Positions 19,016 through 30,710 are shown, counted from the stretch's first letter. The stretch: DNA of 64,000 nt from Jingweiarchaeum tengchongense (GCA_038874075.1 JAVZDD010000003.1:31463-95462); one strand, 5' to 3'. Numbers and translations: made by a program. The notes: generated by a model not told the origin, from the sequence alone.

Positions 19016-20971
19016 ATGGATAAATCGAAATTGTCCATTCTTTTTATTTTCTTCGTACTATTCAGCATTGTATTTGCAAATTCTCCAACTGCTGAATCTA
19101 GTGTCACATTCAGCGTCCAAGACCTGTATCCAAACGTCTCGATTGAACCAAGCCCCATTTTAATTAAGATTAGACCGAATTCAAGTGATAGATACAGTAT
19201 CGTTGCAAGGTCATTGATTGGAAATTTACCGATAAACGTTTCATTTGAATTACTTGGCAATGTAACGAACATTTCTTTCATATATCCAACAGAGCTTTCA
19301 CTTGATGTACTAGAAGCGAAATCAATCGGATTTTATATCTCAACTGAAAACATTTCTGTTTCGAATTACACAGGTGAACTTCACTCCATAATAAATGAAA
19401 CAGGTGTTGAGAACTCAACACCCATATTTATTGAAGTGAGTGAAAATGTTGGGAGATTTCATATACATGTGGTTGATGAGGCAAACAGATCATTGGAAGG
19501 AGCATTCGTGCAAGTGTACCAAGGTGTAAATTTCGTTGAACAGGGCTATACAGATGGTAATGGGATGTACATTACCCATTATTATGACATGGATTTGTAC
19601 TATGCCTTTCTCGTGATGAGAGAAGGTTATACCTCTACGACAAGAGGTAAAAGACTAACTGAGCCTGAAATGTACTTTGAGATTGTTATGGGAGGTACTC
19701 CTCAATTGAATTTCAATCCTAGCAATGTGACAATTTCAATGTATATAAATCAAACAAGAAATAAAACACTCACGCTTGAAAATATTGGTACTGGAAAGGA
19801 GAAGTGGATAGAAATAATTTCAGATACTAGTTGGTTAGTTCCGAACGTTAGAGAGATCGAGTACATAGAACCAGGTGGTTATCGTGAAATCACTGTGAAC
19901 ATTGGACCATTTTCACAGAGTGGAACATACACAAGTAGACTAAGAGCATTTGGTTACAAATCAAGTGCTATTGCATATTTTACAATCGATGTACGTCTAC
20001 TTCCTTTTTGTGGTGATGGTGTTTGTGGAGGAAACGAAACATGTGAAAATTGTCCAGAAGATTGTGGACCTTGTCCACCCCCACCACCTTTACCACCAGG
20101 TCCACCTGGTCCCGGTGGTGGTGCACCCACACAACCAACCCAACCAGGTGCAGGAGTGACTCCGGGTGCGGGAGCAGGAGGAGCACCAGGTGCTGGTGCG
20201 GGGGGAATAGGAGCAGGTGGCGCTTATCCTTGGGAACAAATTACCAGATTTCCAAGACTCGATGTCTCATATCCAAGAGAAATCACACTTACGAAGTTGG
20301 TTCCAAAATTAGTATTTATTTACATAAAAAATGTCGGTGAAATTCCGATTACTAATATGGCCCTCTATACGAACGCAACGAATATTTCAATTGAAATTCA
20401 TCCGATAATGTATTCAATTTTATTCATAAATGAAACCAGGATTTTTTTATTAAAGCTACTTGCCAGTGAGATAACACAAGGAAACATTATCTTGAAAATT
20501 GATTCTGGTGAAATTGAAACATACAATGTCATAAAATTTAATGTTATTTCATCAGAGGTTGATCCAGAGGCACTTTTGAGAGAAATTGATTCAATCATAA
20601 ATGTTCTTAGGAAAGCAAATGAGGAAGTTGAAGAACTGGCAAAGGAGGGTTACACAGTAGCACCAGCTGTTTCGCTCATAAATGCAATTGAAAGCAAGTT
20701 ATTAAAAGCAAGAGATGCAGTTCGTGCTAAGGCGTATTATGAAGCAAAGGCAAGGATCGATGATTCACTTAGGGACATCGATGACTTGTATATGATGATT
20801 TCGAAGATAAGGGAGCAAGGTCCTGCAAAGCCAGCAGGAATAAATTGGTGGCTCATTTTATTATTAATAATTTTATTGATTTTAATCTTAATTTTAATAA
20901 TTAAGAGAAGGAAGAAAAAGGAGGAGGTTGAGGAAGTTAAAATACCAAAGAAAAAAGCTGAGAAAAAATGA
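19016..20971 (+). CDS. Type I membrane surface protein with Cys knot-like motif and Pro/Gly-rich hinge
   Basis: About 651 residues from ATG 19016; TTG 18998 is an in-frame alternative. Order: signal peptide, beta domain, a carboxypeptidase-regulatory-like domain (GRFHIHVVDEANRSLEGAFV), a second beta domain, the Cys-rich motif CGDGVCGGNETCENCPEDC, a hinge of prolines then Gly/Ala (coded at about 20080-20225), another beta domain, a helical stalk (SIINVLRKANEEVEEL and following), a membrane span and a very basic tail. The hinge is locally GC-rich because of its Pro/Gly codons. It has the same stalk-span-tail plan as 14816-16225 and 20968-22584, and its stop overlaps the next ATG. Probably a long projecting receptor or scaffold. 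Confidence 0.8.
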   Translation: MDKSKLSILFIFFVLFSIVFANSPTAESSVTFSVQDLYPNVSIEPSPILIKIRPNSSDRYSIVARSLIGNLPINVSFELLGNVTNISFIYPTELSLDVLEAKSIGFYISTENISVSNYTGELHSIINETGVENSTPIFIEVSENVGRFHIHVVDEANRSLEGAFVQVYQGVNFVEQGYTDGNGMYITHYYDMDLYYAFLVMREGYTSTTRGKRLTEPEMYFEIVMGGTPQLNFNPSNVTISMYINQTRNKTLTLENIGTGKEKWIEIISDTSWLVPNVREIEYIEPGGYREITVNIGPFSQSGTYTSRLRAFGYKSSAIAYFTIDVRLLPFCGDGVCGGNETCENCPEDCGPCPPPPPLPPGPPGPGGGAPTQPTQPGAGVTPGAGAGGAPGAGAGGIGAGGAYPWEQITRFPRLDVSYPREITLTKLVPKLVFIYIKNVGEIPITNMALYTNATNISIEIHPIMYSILFINETRIFLLKLLASEITQGNIILKIDSGEIETYNVIKFNVISSEVDPEALLREIDSIINVLRKANEEVEELAKEGYTVAPAVSLINAIESKLLKARDAVRAKAYYEAKARIDDSLRDIDDLYMMISKIREQGPAKPAGINWWLILLLIILLILILILIIKRRKKKEEVEEVKIPKKKAEKK

Positions 20972-22584
20972 GGAGAATTATCTTAATATTAACTATTCTT
21001 TTGTTAATTGAAACATCACTTGCATTAGAACCAGTAATATCTGTTTCGCCAGTACAAGTGAATAAATCAGTTCTAATACTAGGTAAAATATCAAACTTTT
21101 TTGAAGTTTTCACATTTGATGGAAATGAATCTGCAAACATAACATTCAGCACAGAAGGTGAAATTGCTGGTTGGATAAAATTACAAGATAATTCAATTAT
21201 GATCGGACCTAATAGCAGCAGGAAAGTATACTACACGATCAATGTGCCAAGGACAAATCCAGGAACGTATGGTGGGAAAATTAAGTTAGCAACGAGTAAG
21301 GGCCAAGTAGATGAGATCAATTTGACGATAAGTACCAGTTATGCATTAGGTAAATTTGTGATTGAAGGTTTATCTGGAAATAAAATTGTTTCCAATTTTT
21401 CTGTTTTTGTTTATAAAAACAATGATCTTATCTATCACGATTCAACGTCAAACGGATATTTAATTTCGGACTACTTCCCATATGGCGAGTACAAAGTTAT
21501 TGTTAGAAGTGATTTTTTTTATGAAGCATCCAAAAATATTTTTTTGAATGCACCAGAGATAGTATTGCTTTACAATTTGACGAGAGTTCCAACAATCTCA
21601 ATCAAACTAATTCCCGAACAAGTAGTGATGGATGTGTGCGAAACAGAAACTGGTTCATTTTCAATCACGATAAAGAATGATGGCGAAGAGGATTTTAATG
21701 CAAGTGTAAGATATGATGATAAACTTATAAAGCCAGAGATTGAACAAATGAAAATTTCATCCAAAAATTCTTTTAATTTAGGATTCAAGACAAAAAAATT
21801 GAGTGAAGGCAATTACACAACAACAATAGGTATCGGCAATGAGAATTTGACGAGAAATGTTTCATTAAATTTGCGGATTATACCTCTCTCACAATGTAGC
21901 ATTACACAGATTGCAGAAATAAAAGTGAGAGACAGGGTAGAAGTCGCTAAGAATTATATTTCACCAATCGTGGTCATTGTAAGAGCAAATCAAAAATTGG
22001 GAACGCTGATCATCAGTGTGAAATCCAAATTTTTCACTGAGGTCTATCCACAAAATTATTTAAATTTGAAGATTGACGAAGAAGCACCATTTTTGATTCG
22101 AATAATTCCAAATGAAACAACGAATGATACGCTGCTAATAAGTTTAAGAAGCAATGTTGGTGAAATGAGTGATGTGGTAAGCGTTTCTGTTTATGATTCA
22201 TTGAATAAGGAGATTGTTGGGAGAGAAATAAATGATACAAGGGAGCTCCTGAATAATATTAGATCGAAAATCATTCAAAAAGGCATTCTGGGAGAAAGGA
22301 TTGATGAGCCAATGCTTTTGGTCGGTGAGTATTTAACAAAACTAGATATGGCTTCAACATTGTACGAAAGCGACCTAAAAAGTGCAAAAGAATACGTTGA
22401 TATGGCCACAGTTGGTGCAAGACAAATGCTGGTTGACTATGTAGCAGTAACGGAAGTTAAAAAAACAAATTATGCGATTATCATTCTCGTTCTGATCATT
22501 ATTGCATTCATTGCTACCTTACTGTACTGGAAGTTCATTCTTCCAAAAAGGAAAAAAGAAGAAGCTGAGAGAAAGGGATTTTAA
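20968..22584 (+). CDS. Type I membrane surface protein, Ig-like domains with helical stalk
   Basis: A 538-residue protein, last of the six-gene operon, starting in an ATGA overlap. It has a signal peptide ending SLA, several beta domains (IKIPRT-type CARDB/NEW3-like repeats are suggested by NVPRTNPGTYGGKIKL and TIKNDGEEDFNASVRY), a helical stretch (REINDTRELLNNIRSKI through GARQMLVDYV), a membrane span near 508-530 and a Lys/Glu-rich tail. Its last four bases overlap the stop of the convergent Sec61-beta gene. Together with the 651-residue neighbour it probably forms the membrane base of a surface assembly; this is inference. Confidence 0.8.
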   Translation: MRRIILILTILLLIETSLALEPVISVSPVQVNKSVLILGKISNFFEVFTFDGNESANITFSTEGEIAGWIKLQDNSIMIGPNSSRKVYYTINVPRTNPGTYGGKIKLATSKGQVDEINLTISTSYALGKFVIEGLSGNKIVSNFSVFVYKNNDLIYHDSTSNGYLISDYFPYGEYKVIVRSDFFYEASKNIFLNAPEIVLLYNLTRVPTISIKLIPEQVVMDVCETETGSFSITIKNDGEEDFNASVRYDDKLIKPEIEQMKISSKNSFNLGFKTKKLSEGNYTTTIGIGNENLTRNVSLNLRIIPLSQCSITQIAEIKVRDRVEVAKNYISPIVVIVRANQKLGTLIISVKSKFFTEVYPQNYLNLKIDEEAPFLIRIIPNETTNDTLLISLRSNVGEMSDVVSVSVYDSLNKEIVGREINDTRELLNNIRSKIIQKGILGERIDEPMLLVGEYLTKLDMASTLYESDLKSAKEYVDMATVGARQMLVDYVAVTEVKKTNYAIIILVLIIIAFIATLLYWKFILPKRKKEEAERKGF

Positions 22585-22745
22585 CCAAATACCTTTGATA
22601 TGTGTAAAAATATTACGAAAATAATTACGATGATTGTTAACACGATCACCATCTCTGGTTTTAGAGGTATCTTACTTTTGTATTCATTGTAATAGGTGAT
22701 TATACCCCCATAACTTGATGGTAAGGCAATTTTATCTTCTGCCAT
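22581..22745 (-). CDS. secG: Preprotein translocase subunit Sec61-beta (SecG)
   Basis: A 54-residue protein read from ATG 22745 to TAA 22583-22581. It begins MAEDKIALPSSYGGIITYYN and ends with a single membrane span (MVIVLTIIVIIFVIFLHI). The LPSS..G....Y..E....I.L.PE pattern before one C-terminal span is the archaeal Sec61-beta signature. It is a tail-anchored, non-essential-type subunit of the SecYE channel, fitting the heavy secretory load of its neighbours. It converges on the surface operon with a four-base overlap of stops. Confidence 0.85.
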   Translation of the reverse strand: MAEDKIALPSSYGGIITYYNEYKSKIPLKPEMVIVLTIIVIIFVIFLHISKVFG

Positions 22746-22792
22746 GCTTTCCACTTAATTAATTTAACATTAAAAATCTTTTCATTAGAATT

Positions 22793-22892
22793 GGGGGCAC
22801 AAGAACTCGCTATTATCCTTGTTCTTTGTAAATAATGCAAGTACTTACATAAACAATGGACGGAGTCCTTTTGATATTCAATTTGTGCCCCC
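22793..22892. ncRNA. Structured non-coding RNA candidate, 100 nt
   Basis: GGGGGCACAA (22793-22802) and TTGTGCCCCC (22883-22892) form a perfect 10-bp GC-rich stem in an otherwise AT-rich intergenic region. Inside lie AAGAAC/GTTCTT, TGTAA/TTACA and the hairpin GGAC-GGA-GTCC (22858-22868), giving a possible multibranch fold. It is not a tRNA (no T-arm) and I do not recognise it as 5S, SRP or H/ACA RNA. The strand cannot be decided from pairing alone. A long inverted repeat acting as a bidirectional terminator is the main alternative. Confidence 0.45.
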
Positions 22893-22960
22893 AGTTAACT
22901 TAGGCCACATTTAGAATTCAGCACTTCATCGTTAGTTCTAACTAAAATCAATAAATATAT

Positions 22961-23005
22961 AAATTTTTGTTACCAAATTATTTGTTACTTTGGTAACAAA
23001 AATTT
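22961..23005. promoter_or_regulatory. Operator-like inverted repeat in the promoter of the TrmB-like regulator
   Basis: AAATTTTTGTTACCAAA (22961-22977) and its exact reverse complement (22989-23005) are separated by 11 bp that contain a further half-site, TTTGTTAC. The left arm adjoins a TATA box (ATAAATATATAAAT, 22951-22964), so binding would block TBP. Autoregulation by the adjacent TrmB-like protein is the simplest reading. Confidence 0.6.
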
Positions 23006-23029
23006 TATTTAAGGTAAAGTGAAGGAAAA

Positions 23030-23890
23030 ATGAAAATTTTTGAGGAAGATGTAATCAAAATATTGAATGATCTTGGATTAACAAATTATGAAGCCCGGGT
23101 ATACCTAACACTCATCTCTCTCGGAGCTATGACTGCAACACAGCTAAGTTTTCAAGCAAAGATTCCTAGGCCAAAGGTTTATGGTGCAATCAGAAAGCTC
23201 GTTGAAAAAGGTTTGGTTTTTATTCTTCCAGAAAAACCAGAAAAATACACCGGTGCAAGTCCAAGCATATTTTACTCGATTCTCGAAGACAGAGCAAGAC
23301 AAATTAGAACAACAAATACAATCATTAAAATTTTGGAGAAAAAATACAAAGAAATGAAACGCTCAGAATATGAAAGTGAACGAGAAATACTCGTAATTAA
23401 GGGAAGGGAAAACATATATCAAAAAATAAAAGAGGCCGCAAATAGGATGAGGAAAGAAGCGCTATTACTCACGACTGCAAATGGCTTGATAAGGACATAT
23501 AGAGGTTTTAAAGATTTGATCGCGAAGAAAAAAGGCAAAGGAATTAATCTTAAAATAATAACTTGCATCAATCAGTTTAACTATGAATTTGTTGAAAAAT
23601 TGATTTCACTTAGCCCAAAAGAAATACAAATAAGACACATGAATGAATTAACAAAAATGAGGATTCTGATCATAGATAATAAAGAGATGATTTTATTCGA
23701 GGCAGTACCAGATAATATAAGTACGAGTAGCATGGCAGATATTGGTATATGGACAAATTCAAAATCATTTTTGAGTTTAATGAAATACTGTTTTTATGCA
23801 TATTGGGAGAGAGCGAGTGATGCTTTAGAAGTTATAAAAAAGATAGAGAAAAATCAAAGGGGTGGCAGGGCTGTAGCCCGTCTTCTGTAA
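23030..23890 (+). CDS. TrmB-like transcriptional regulator
   Basis: A 286-residue protein whose N-terminal winged-helix matches the TrmB family (LGLTNYEARVYLTLISLGAMTATQL, then the recognition helix near RPKVYGAIRKLVEKGLV). The rest is a predicted effector/dimerisation part without an obvious sugar-binding signature, so the ligand is unknown. A-rich AGGAAAAATG context provides the ribosome site. It is preceded by a 17-bp inverted repeat at its TATA box, suggesting self-repression. Its last 32 bases overlap the 3' end of the RNase P RNA gene on the opposite strand. Confidence 0.9.
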   Translation: MKIFEEDVIKILNDLGLTNYEARVYLTLISLGAMTATQLSFQAKIPRPKVYGAIRKLVEKGLVFILPEKPEKYTGASPSIFYSILEDRARQIRTTNTIIKILEKKYKEMKRSEYESEREILVIKGRENIYQKIKEAANRMRKEALLLTTANGLIRTYRGFKDLIAKKKGKGINLKIITCINQFNYEFVEKLISLSPKEIQIRHMNELTKMRILIIDNKEMILFEAVPDNISTSSMADIGIWTNSKSFLSLMKYCFYAYWERASDALEVIKKIEKNQRGGRAVARLL

Positions 23891-24150
23891 GGGAGCTATA
23901 CAGCATTCCCTTCTTTAGCATTCGACTTAGCGTTTTAAACTTGCACCGACTGGGTCGGCCGTTTCAACTTACTTTGAGATTCTTCAGCTTCGCCAGCATC
24001 ACAAACATTTCACAAAGCAGTCTCGTTTCTGATCCGTTGCCATCCTTTTACGGATGAGCATTGCTGCTCCAGTCTTTTTTTGGGTGGACGGACTTCCTCA
24101 GCACTTTTGGTTTTATCCAAAAGCACCGACAGCTAAACACCCCACCACCC
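23859..24150 (-). ncRNA. rnpB: RNase P RNA
   Basis: On the minus strand the 5' end GGGTGGTGGGG pairs with the 3' end CTGCCACCCC to form P1. The conserved core element GTGCTGAGGAAGTCCGTCC lies near the 5' side, and ACAGAAGACGGGCTAC, typical of the 3' conserved region, near the 3' end. At about 292 nt it fits archaeal RNase P RNA. The ends are approximate and set by P1. A TATA-like AAAGATTTAATTAG is found some 15-20 bases upstream. The 3' end overlaps the TrmB-like coding region on the other strand. Confidence 0.9.
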
Positions 24151-24190
24151 TTCTCGTCTAATTAAATCTTTTACTTTTTAAGATTTTTGA

Positions 24191-24541
24191 TTATACAGAG
24201 GATTGCACCAAATTACTAAGTTCCTGTCTTTTGCTTTGTTCTAGTTTATTTTCTATCCCCGCTTTCTTCCTCTTCTCTTTTACCTTTCTGTAAATTTCGT
24301 ATCCAATGAAAGTAGTTAGAAAAGCCGGTGGACTTAGCATGTAAGCTCCAAGACCAGTGAATAGTGCAGCCAGCGCATACTTCTTTTCATTTTTTTTGTC
24401 ATTGCCACTCCTGTATTTAATAGATTTGCGTGCAAGTTCGGAGGTTGGAATAGCGAGAACTGCACCTAATGCGTGTCTTGCAATCTCTATTGTTAATGCG
24501 GGTGGAAATCCAGCAGCCAATGTTGACAAATAATCCTGCAT
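24191..24541 (-). CDS. Small predicted membrane protein
   Basis: 116 residues with two or three moderately hydrophobic helices (AAGFPPALTIEIARHALGAVLAI, YALAALFTGLGAYMLSPPAFLTTFIGYEIY) and a basic, charged C-terminus (RKVKEKRKKAG and on). No family recognised. It lies alone between the 23S and RNase P RNA genes on the same strand as both. A 13-base element (24558-24570) shared with the promoter region of 30752-31606 lies 17 bases before its ATG. Confidence 0.6.
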   Translation of the reverse strand: MQDYLSTLAAGFPPALTIEIARHALGAVLAIPTSELARKSIKYRSGNDKKNEKKYALAALFTGLGAYMLSPPAFLTTFIGYEIYRKVKEKRKKAGIENKLEQSKRQELSNLVQSSV

Positions 24542-24557
24542 TTTTGATCAATAGAAA

Positions 24558-24570
24558 CTACTACTTAGTA
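24558..24570 (-). promoter_or_regulatory. 13-base element shared by both rRNA downstream regions
   Basis: The minus strand reads TACTAAGTAGTAG. The identical string is at 31657-31669. Each copy lies about 55-80 bases past the 3' end of an rRNA (23S and 16S) and upstream of a small membrane-protein gene. It may be a trailer/termination element or a promoter-proximal site. Confidence 0.3.
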
Positions 24571-24629
24571 ATTAATAAATTTTACTCTTTAACTGACTTG
24601 GCAATTTGAACTGATAAAGAAATAATAGA

Positions 24630-24639
24630 GAGATCGCGT

Positions 24640-24647
<8 letters not shown>
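24630..24647 (-). other. 23S rRNA processing stem, 3' strand
   Basis: The minus strand TCTCCTGTACGCGATCTC pairs with GAGATCGTGTACAGGAGA at 27597-27614 over 18 bp with one G-U pair, enclosing the whole 23S RNA. This is the position of the archaeal precursor processing helix. Confidence 0.7.
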
Positions 24648-27605
<2,958 letters not shown>

Positions 27606-27623
27606 CACGATCTCATTAGAACA

Positions 27624-27691
27624 TTAACTGTGTTTGAAACAGCACAGTTTCTGTTCCTTGAATCTTACTTCACGACCTTTTGGTCATGAAG
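27624..27691 (-). other. Hairpins in the 23S leader
   Basis: CTTCATGACC-AAAA-GGTCGTGAAG (27691-27668) is a 10-bp stem with one G-U pair and an AAAA loop. A second stem, AACTGTG/CACAGTT, lies nearer the 23S start at about 27624-27648. Both lie between the likely promoter and the processing stem. They may guide leader folding or processing. The rest of 27692-27850 shows nothing else that I can support. Confidence 0.4.
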
Positions 27692-27854
27692 CGCATGATG
27701 AACATGAAAATGGATTGGAAATGATTGACAACAAATTGAAGCTCACACTAAAATCATCGCAGAAAAATGCTCAATTAGCAGCTAACCATATGCATCACTT
27801 CAGTTCATTTATTACGCTTGCATCCTTTAAAAACTTTTCGTTTTTTACTTAGAA

Positions 27855-30176
27855 TCAAAGTACAAAATTCAATTTTTTGATGTTATGCATTTGCCTCAGA
27901 TCATCCTTAAAAATTTCTAATTCTTTTGGAGCATCAAATTCATCCAGTTTTTCATTCAATGCCATTCCCTTTTCTTTCTTATACTTCCAAACCGATGAAT
28001 TGAGAGTGACGATTTTTTCTGTAAAATTGATTAACTGCTTGCTTACTTTTATTTTTCCTGGCAATCTTTCATGGTGGACACTTTTATTATATAATTCTCG
28101 ATAGATCTTATCCGTGATGAATGGACAAATTGGTGCAAATAACCTTAGGAGAATTTCCAAGCAAAAGTGGAGTGTGTATATTGCAGATTTATCTCCTTCG
28201 TATGCCCTCGATTTCACCATTTCTATGTAATGCGGTGCGAACAAATTCCAAACAAATCCACGGATCGCCTGTGCAGGTATGCTGAAATCAAGTTCATTAT
28301 ATCCATTCAAACATTTCTCTATTACCTCATTCAATTCAGCAATTATCCATTCATCACTTTTTTTCATCTTCTTTGGCTTCTTACAATTCTTGAAGCATGA
28401 GATGAACCTAGCCACGTTCCAGAACTTTGTTAGAAATTTGAAAGCACCATTCACTCTCTCCTCATTGTATCTAAAATCAGAGCCAAGTGAAGCTTCGCTC
28501 ACACTCCACAATCTAAGCGCATCTCCACCATATTTATCTAACACAGGTTGTGGTAGCACGATATTACCTAGGCTCTTACTCATTTTCTGTCCTTTTTCAT
28601 CAACACCCAAACCTGAGATCCATACATATTTAAAAGCTGGTTTTTTGAAAAGTTGGTATGCTCTGAGCAATGTGTAATACAACCATGTCCTCACGATTTC
28701 CTTTCCTTGTGGTCTAATCGAGCATGGGAATGTTCTTTTGAAAAGTTCATCGTCCCTCATATAACCACAAACAACCAGTTCAGATATACTTGAATCGAAC
28801 CATGTATCAAATGTCCTTGTCTCTCCAACGAATTCGTTACTGCCACACTTACATCTCTTTATTGGAGGTTTCTCCTTCCATGGTTGATAGTAATTCCCAG
28901 GTTTTGGTAGAAAGACTTCTTTACAATTCTTACAATACCAGATTGGAATTTCTGTTCCATAGTATCTCCTTCTTGAAATCGGCCAATCGATTGTAATTGA
29001 ATTCATCCAATCAATTAAGTATTGCTTTGATTCTGGTGGATGAAACTTTATTTTATCCACAATTTTTCTTAACTCATCTAAAAATTCAATTTGTTTTAAG
29101 TAAAATTCTTTCATGTTCACAAATTCAATTGGATTCTTTGACCTCCAACAGATAGGTGTTCGATGCATGATCTTTTCTTCTTTTTCAATTAAACCCATTT
29201 CTTTTAAGTCAGAGATTATTTTTTCTCTTGCTTGCTCTACTTTCATTCCTTTGTATTTTCCACTTACATCAGTCATTTCACCTTTCTCATTTATTGCATA
29301 TATTGGTTTGAGTTTCAATTCTCTAAACAAGCGAACATCGGAGTAATCACCATAACTACAGATCATCACGAGTCCTGTTCCAAATTCTGGTTTTGCATAT
29401 TCATGTGATCTCACTTCAACAACATTCTCGTAAATCGGTACGATCAAATGCTTACCTTCCAACTCTTTGTATCTTGAATCGCTTGGATTGAAAATAACGC
29501 AAGCACAGGCACATAAGAGCTCAGGTCTCGTTGTTGCAATTACAACATCCTCATTCGTTTCCTTTACCTTGAACTTCAGATAGACCAACTTTGTCTCCAT
29601 CTCTTTATATTCAATCTCAGCATCAGCAATCGTTGTTCTACAAACTGGGCAATAATTCGTTGGTCTTTCATCCTCGTATATTAAACCTTTTTTCCATAGT
29701 TCAATGAATGTCGCCTGTGTTATTTTTCTATAGCTCGGCCAATCAGTCCTATAGTAAAAATTAGAATATCCAATACCACTCCTCTCCATTACTTTCAACA
29801 TTTCTTTTTCAAGTTCATCAAGTGCAGTGCTGCACAATTGAATAAACTTTTCTCTTGGAACTTCATGTAATTTTATTTTGTACTTTTTTTCTGTGTAAAC
29901 TTCAACAGGTAAACCATTCCTATCAATTCCACATGGGAAAAGAACCTCATAACCCTTCATTCTCATCGTCCTGGCAATCATGTCTATCTGTGAATAATGC
30001 GCGCTTGCACCAATATGCCATGTGCCACTCGGATATGGAGGAGGCGTATCAATTGTAAAAATTTTTTTCTTTGTTTTTTTATTGAAATCATAAATTTTTT
30101 CTTTCTTCCAAATTCTAATTATCTCCTCTTCAATCTTAGGATTCCATGATTTCTCCTTTATTTTTGGTTTGAGCAT
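27855..30176 (-). CDS. valS: Valyl-tRNA synthetase
   Basis: Class Ia synthetase of about 773 residues from the ATG at 30176; a longer start at 30197 overlaps a TATA-like TGTATATTTTAT and is less likely. The signature region is TPPPYPSGTWHIGASAHY, so the HIGH box reads HIGA (residues 54-57). Catalytic domain: FDTWFDSSIS, IRPQGKEIVRTWLYYTLLRAY and KMSKSLGN. Two CxxC pairs occur in the editing region (CPVC, then CKNC). The RPQG.(E/D)I.RTW pattern with KMSKSLGN points to ValRS rather than Leu or Ile. The C-terminal extension is short compared with bacterial ValRS, as in many archaea. It charges tRNA-Val in the cytoplasm. Confidence 0.85.
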   Translation of the reverse strand: MLKPKIKEKSWNPKIEEEIIRIWKKEKIYDFNKKTKKKIFTIDTPPPYPSGTWHIGASAHYSQIDMIARTMRMKGYEVLFPCGIDRNGLPVEVYTEKKYKIKLHEVPREKFIQLCSTALDELEKEMLKVMERSGIGYSNFYYRTDWPSYRKITQATFIELWKKGLIYEDERPTNYCPVCRTTIADAEIEYKEMETKLVYLKFKVKETNEDVVIATTRPELLCACACVIFNPSDSRYKELEGKHLIVPIYENVVEVRSHEYAKPEFGTGLVMICSYGDYSDVRLFRELKLKPIYAINEKGEMTDVSGKYKGMKVEQAREKIISDLKEMGLIEKEEKIMHRTPICWRSKNPIEFVNMKEFYLKQIEFLDELRKIVDKIKFHPPESKQYLIDWMNSITIDWPISRRRYYGTEIPIWYCKNCKEVFLPKPGNYYQPWKEKPPIKRCKCGSNEFVGETRTFDTWFDSSISELVVCGYMRDDELFKRTFPCSIRPQGKEIVRTWLYYTLLRAYQLFKKPAFKYVWISGLGVDEKGQKMSKSLGNIVLPQPVLDKYGGDALRLWSVSEASLGSDFRYNEERVNGAFKFLTKFWNVARFISCFKNCKKPKKMKKSDEWIIAELNEVIEKCLNGYNELDFSIPAQAIRGFVWNLFAPHYIEMVKSRAYEGDKSAIYTLHFCLEILLRLFAPICPFITDKIYRELYNKSVHHERLPGKIKVSKQLINFTEKIVTLNSSVWKYKKEKGMALNEKLDEFDAPKELEIFKDDLRQMHNIKKLNFVL

Positions 30177-30260
30177 CAAAAATGATAAAATATACAAAAA
30201 TTAAAACTTTTTTACAGGGATAAAGTTTTAATTGAATGGAAATTGATTTCTATTTAGAAA

Positions 30261-30590
30261 ATGCCCGTTGATTACAAAGAGCTATACGAAACGAATTTGG
30301 CACTGAGAAAGATAAAGTGCCCGAGATGCAGAAATTACACACTCATCGCCTCTCCATCTCTTTTAAGCACGACAATCATCATTACCTGTGAATATTGTAA
30401 TTATACACCGAATGAGGATGAACTTAAAGAAATAAATGAGAATGTGAGAAAAGAGATTCAAAGGAGAAAGATTGAGAAGACGATTTTAGGTCCAACCACA
30501 CCCGAAACATTATGCGCTCATGAAAGATTGACAAAGGTGAAGGAGAACATTTACAGGTGTGAAGAATGTGGTAAAATATTTAGTTTTTGA
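30261..30590 (+). CDS. Double zinc-ribbon protein
   Basis: 109 residues. The N-terminal ribbon has CPRC and CEYC (residues about 20-46). The C-terminal part has CAHE followed by CEEC, a C-H-C-C type site. A charged helix (NENVRKEIQRRKIEKT) links them. It is divergent from ValRS across an 84-bp shared promoter gap and followed by tRNA-Ala on the other strand. No named family recognised; nucleic-acid binding is plausible. Confidence 0.65.
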   Translation: MPVDYKELYETNLALRKIKCPRCRNYTLIASPSLLSTTIIITCEYCNYTPNEDELKEINENVRKEIQRRKIEKTILGPTTPETLCAHERLTKVKENIYRCEECGKIFSF

Positions 30591-30638
30591 GATTTTAACT
30601 CTACTTAATTTATGACATCATCCTTCTTAAATAATCTA

Positions 30639-30710
30639 TGGACCGGCTGGGATTCGAACCCAGGGCATCGAGCTTGCAAAGCTCGCGTCATACCACTAGA
30701 CCACCGGCCC
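30639..30710 (-). tRNA. tRNA-Ala (UGC)
   Basis: The minus strand folds as a complete cloverleaf: acceptor GGGCCGG/CCGGTCC, anticodon stem CGAGC/GCTCG with loop TTTGCAA (anticodon TGC), and T-arm CTGGG-TTCGAAT-CCCAG. The discriminator is A, and CCA is not encoded as a full tail. No intron. Confidence 0.95.

Noticed and set aside
22793..22892. Reading the stem-bounded element as a tRNA because its stem ends in CCCCCA
   Set aside because: There is no TTCRA loop, no anticodon arm and no D-arm; the stem is 10 bp.
27690..27760. Possible box C/D guide RNA (ATGATGA near 27696, ATGATTG near 27722)
   Set aside because: No CTGA boxes at suitable spacing, so the C-like strings are probably chance in an A/T/G-rich stretch.
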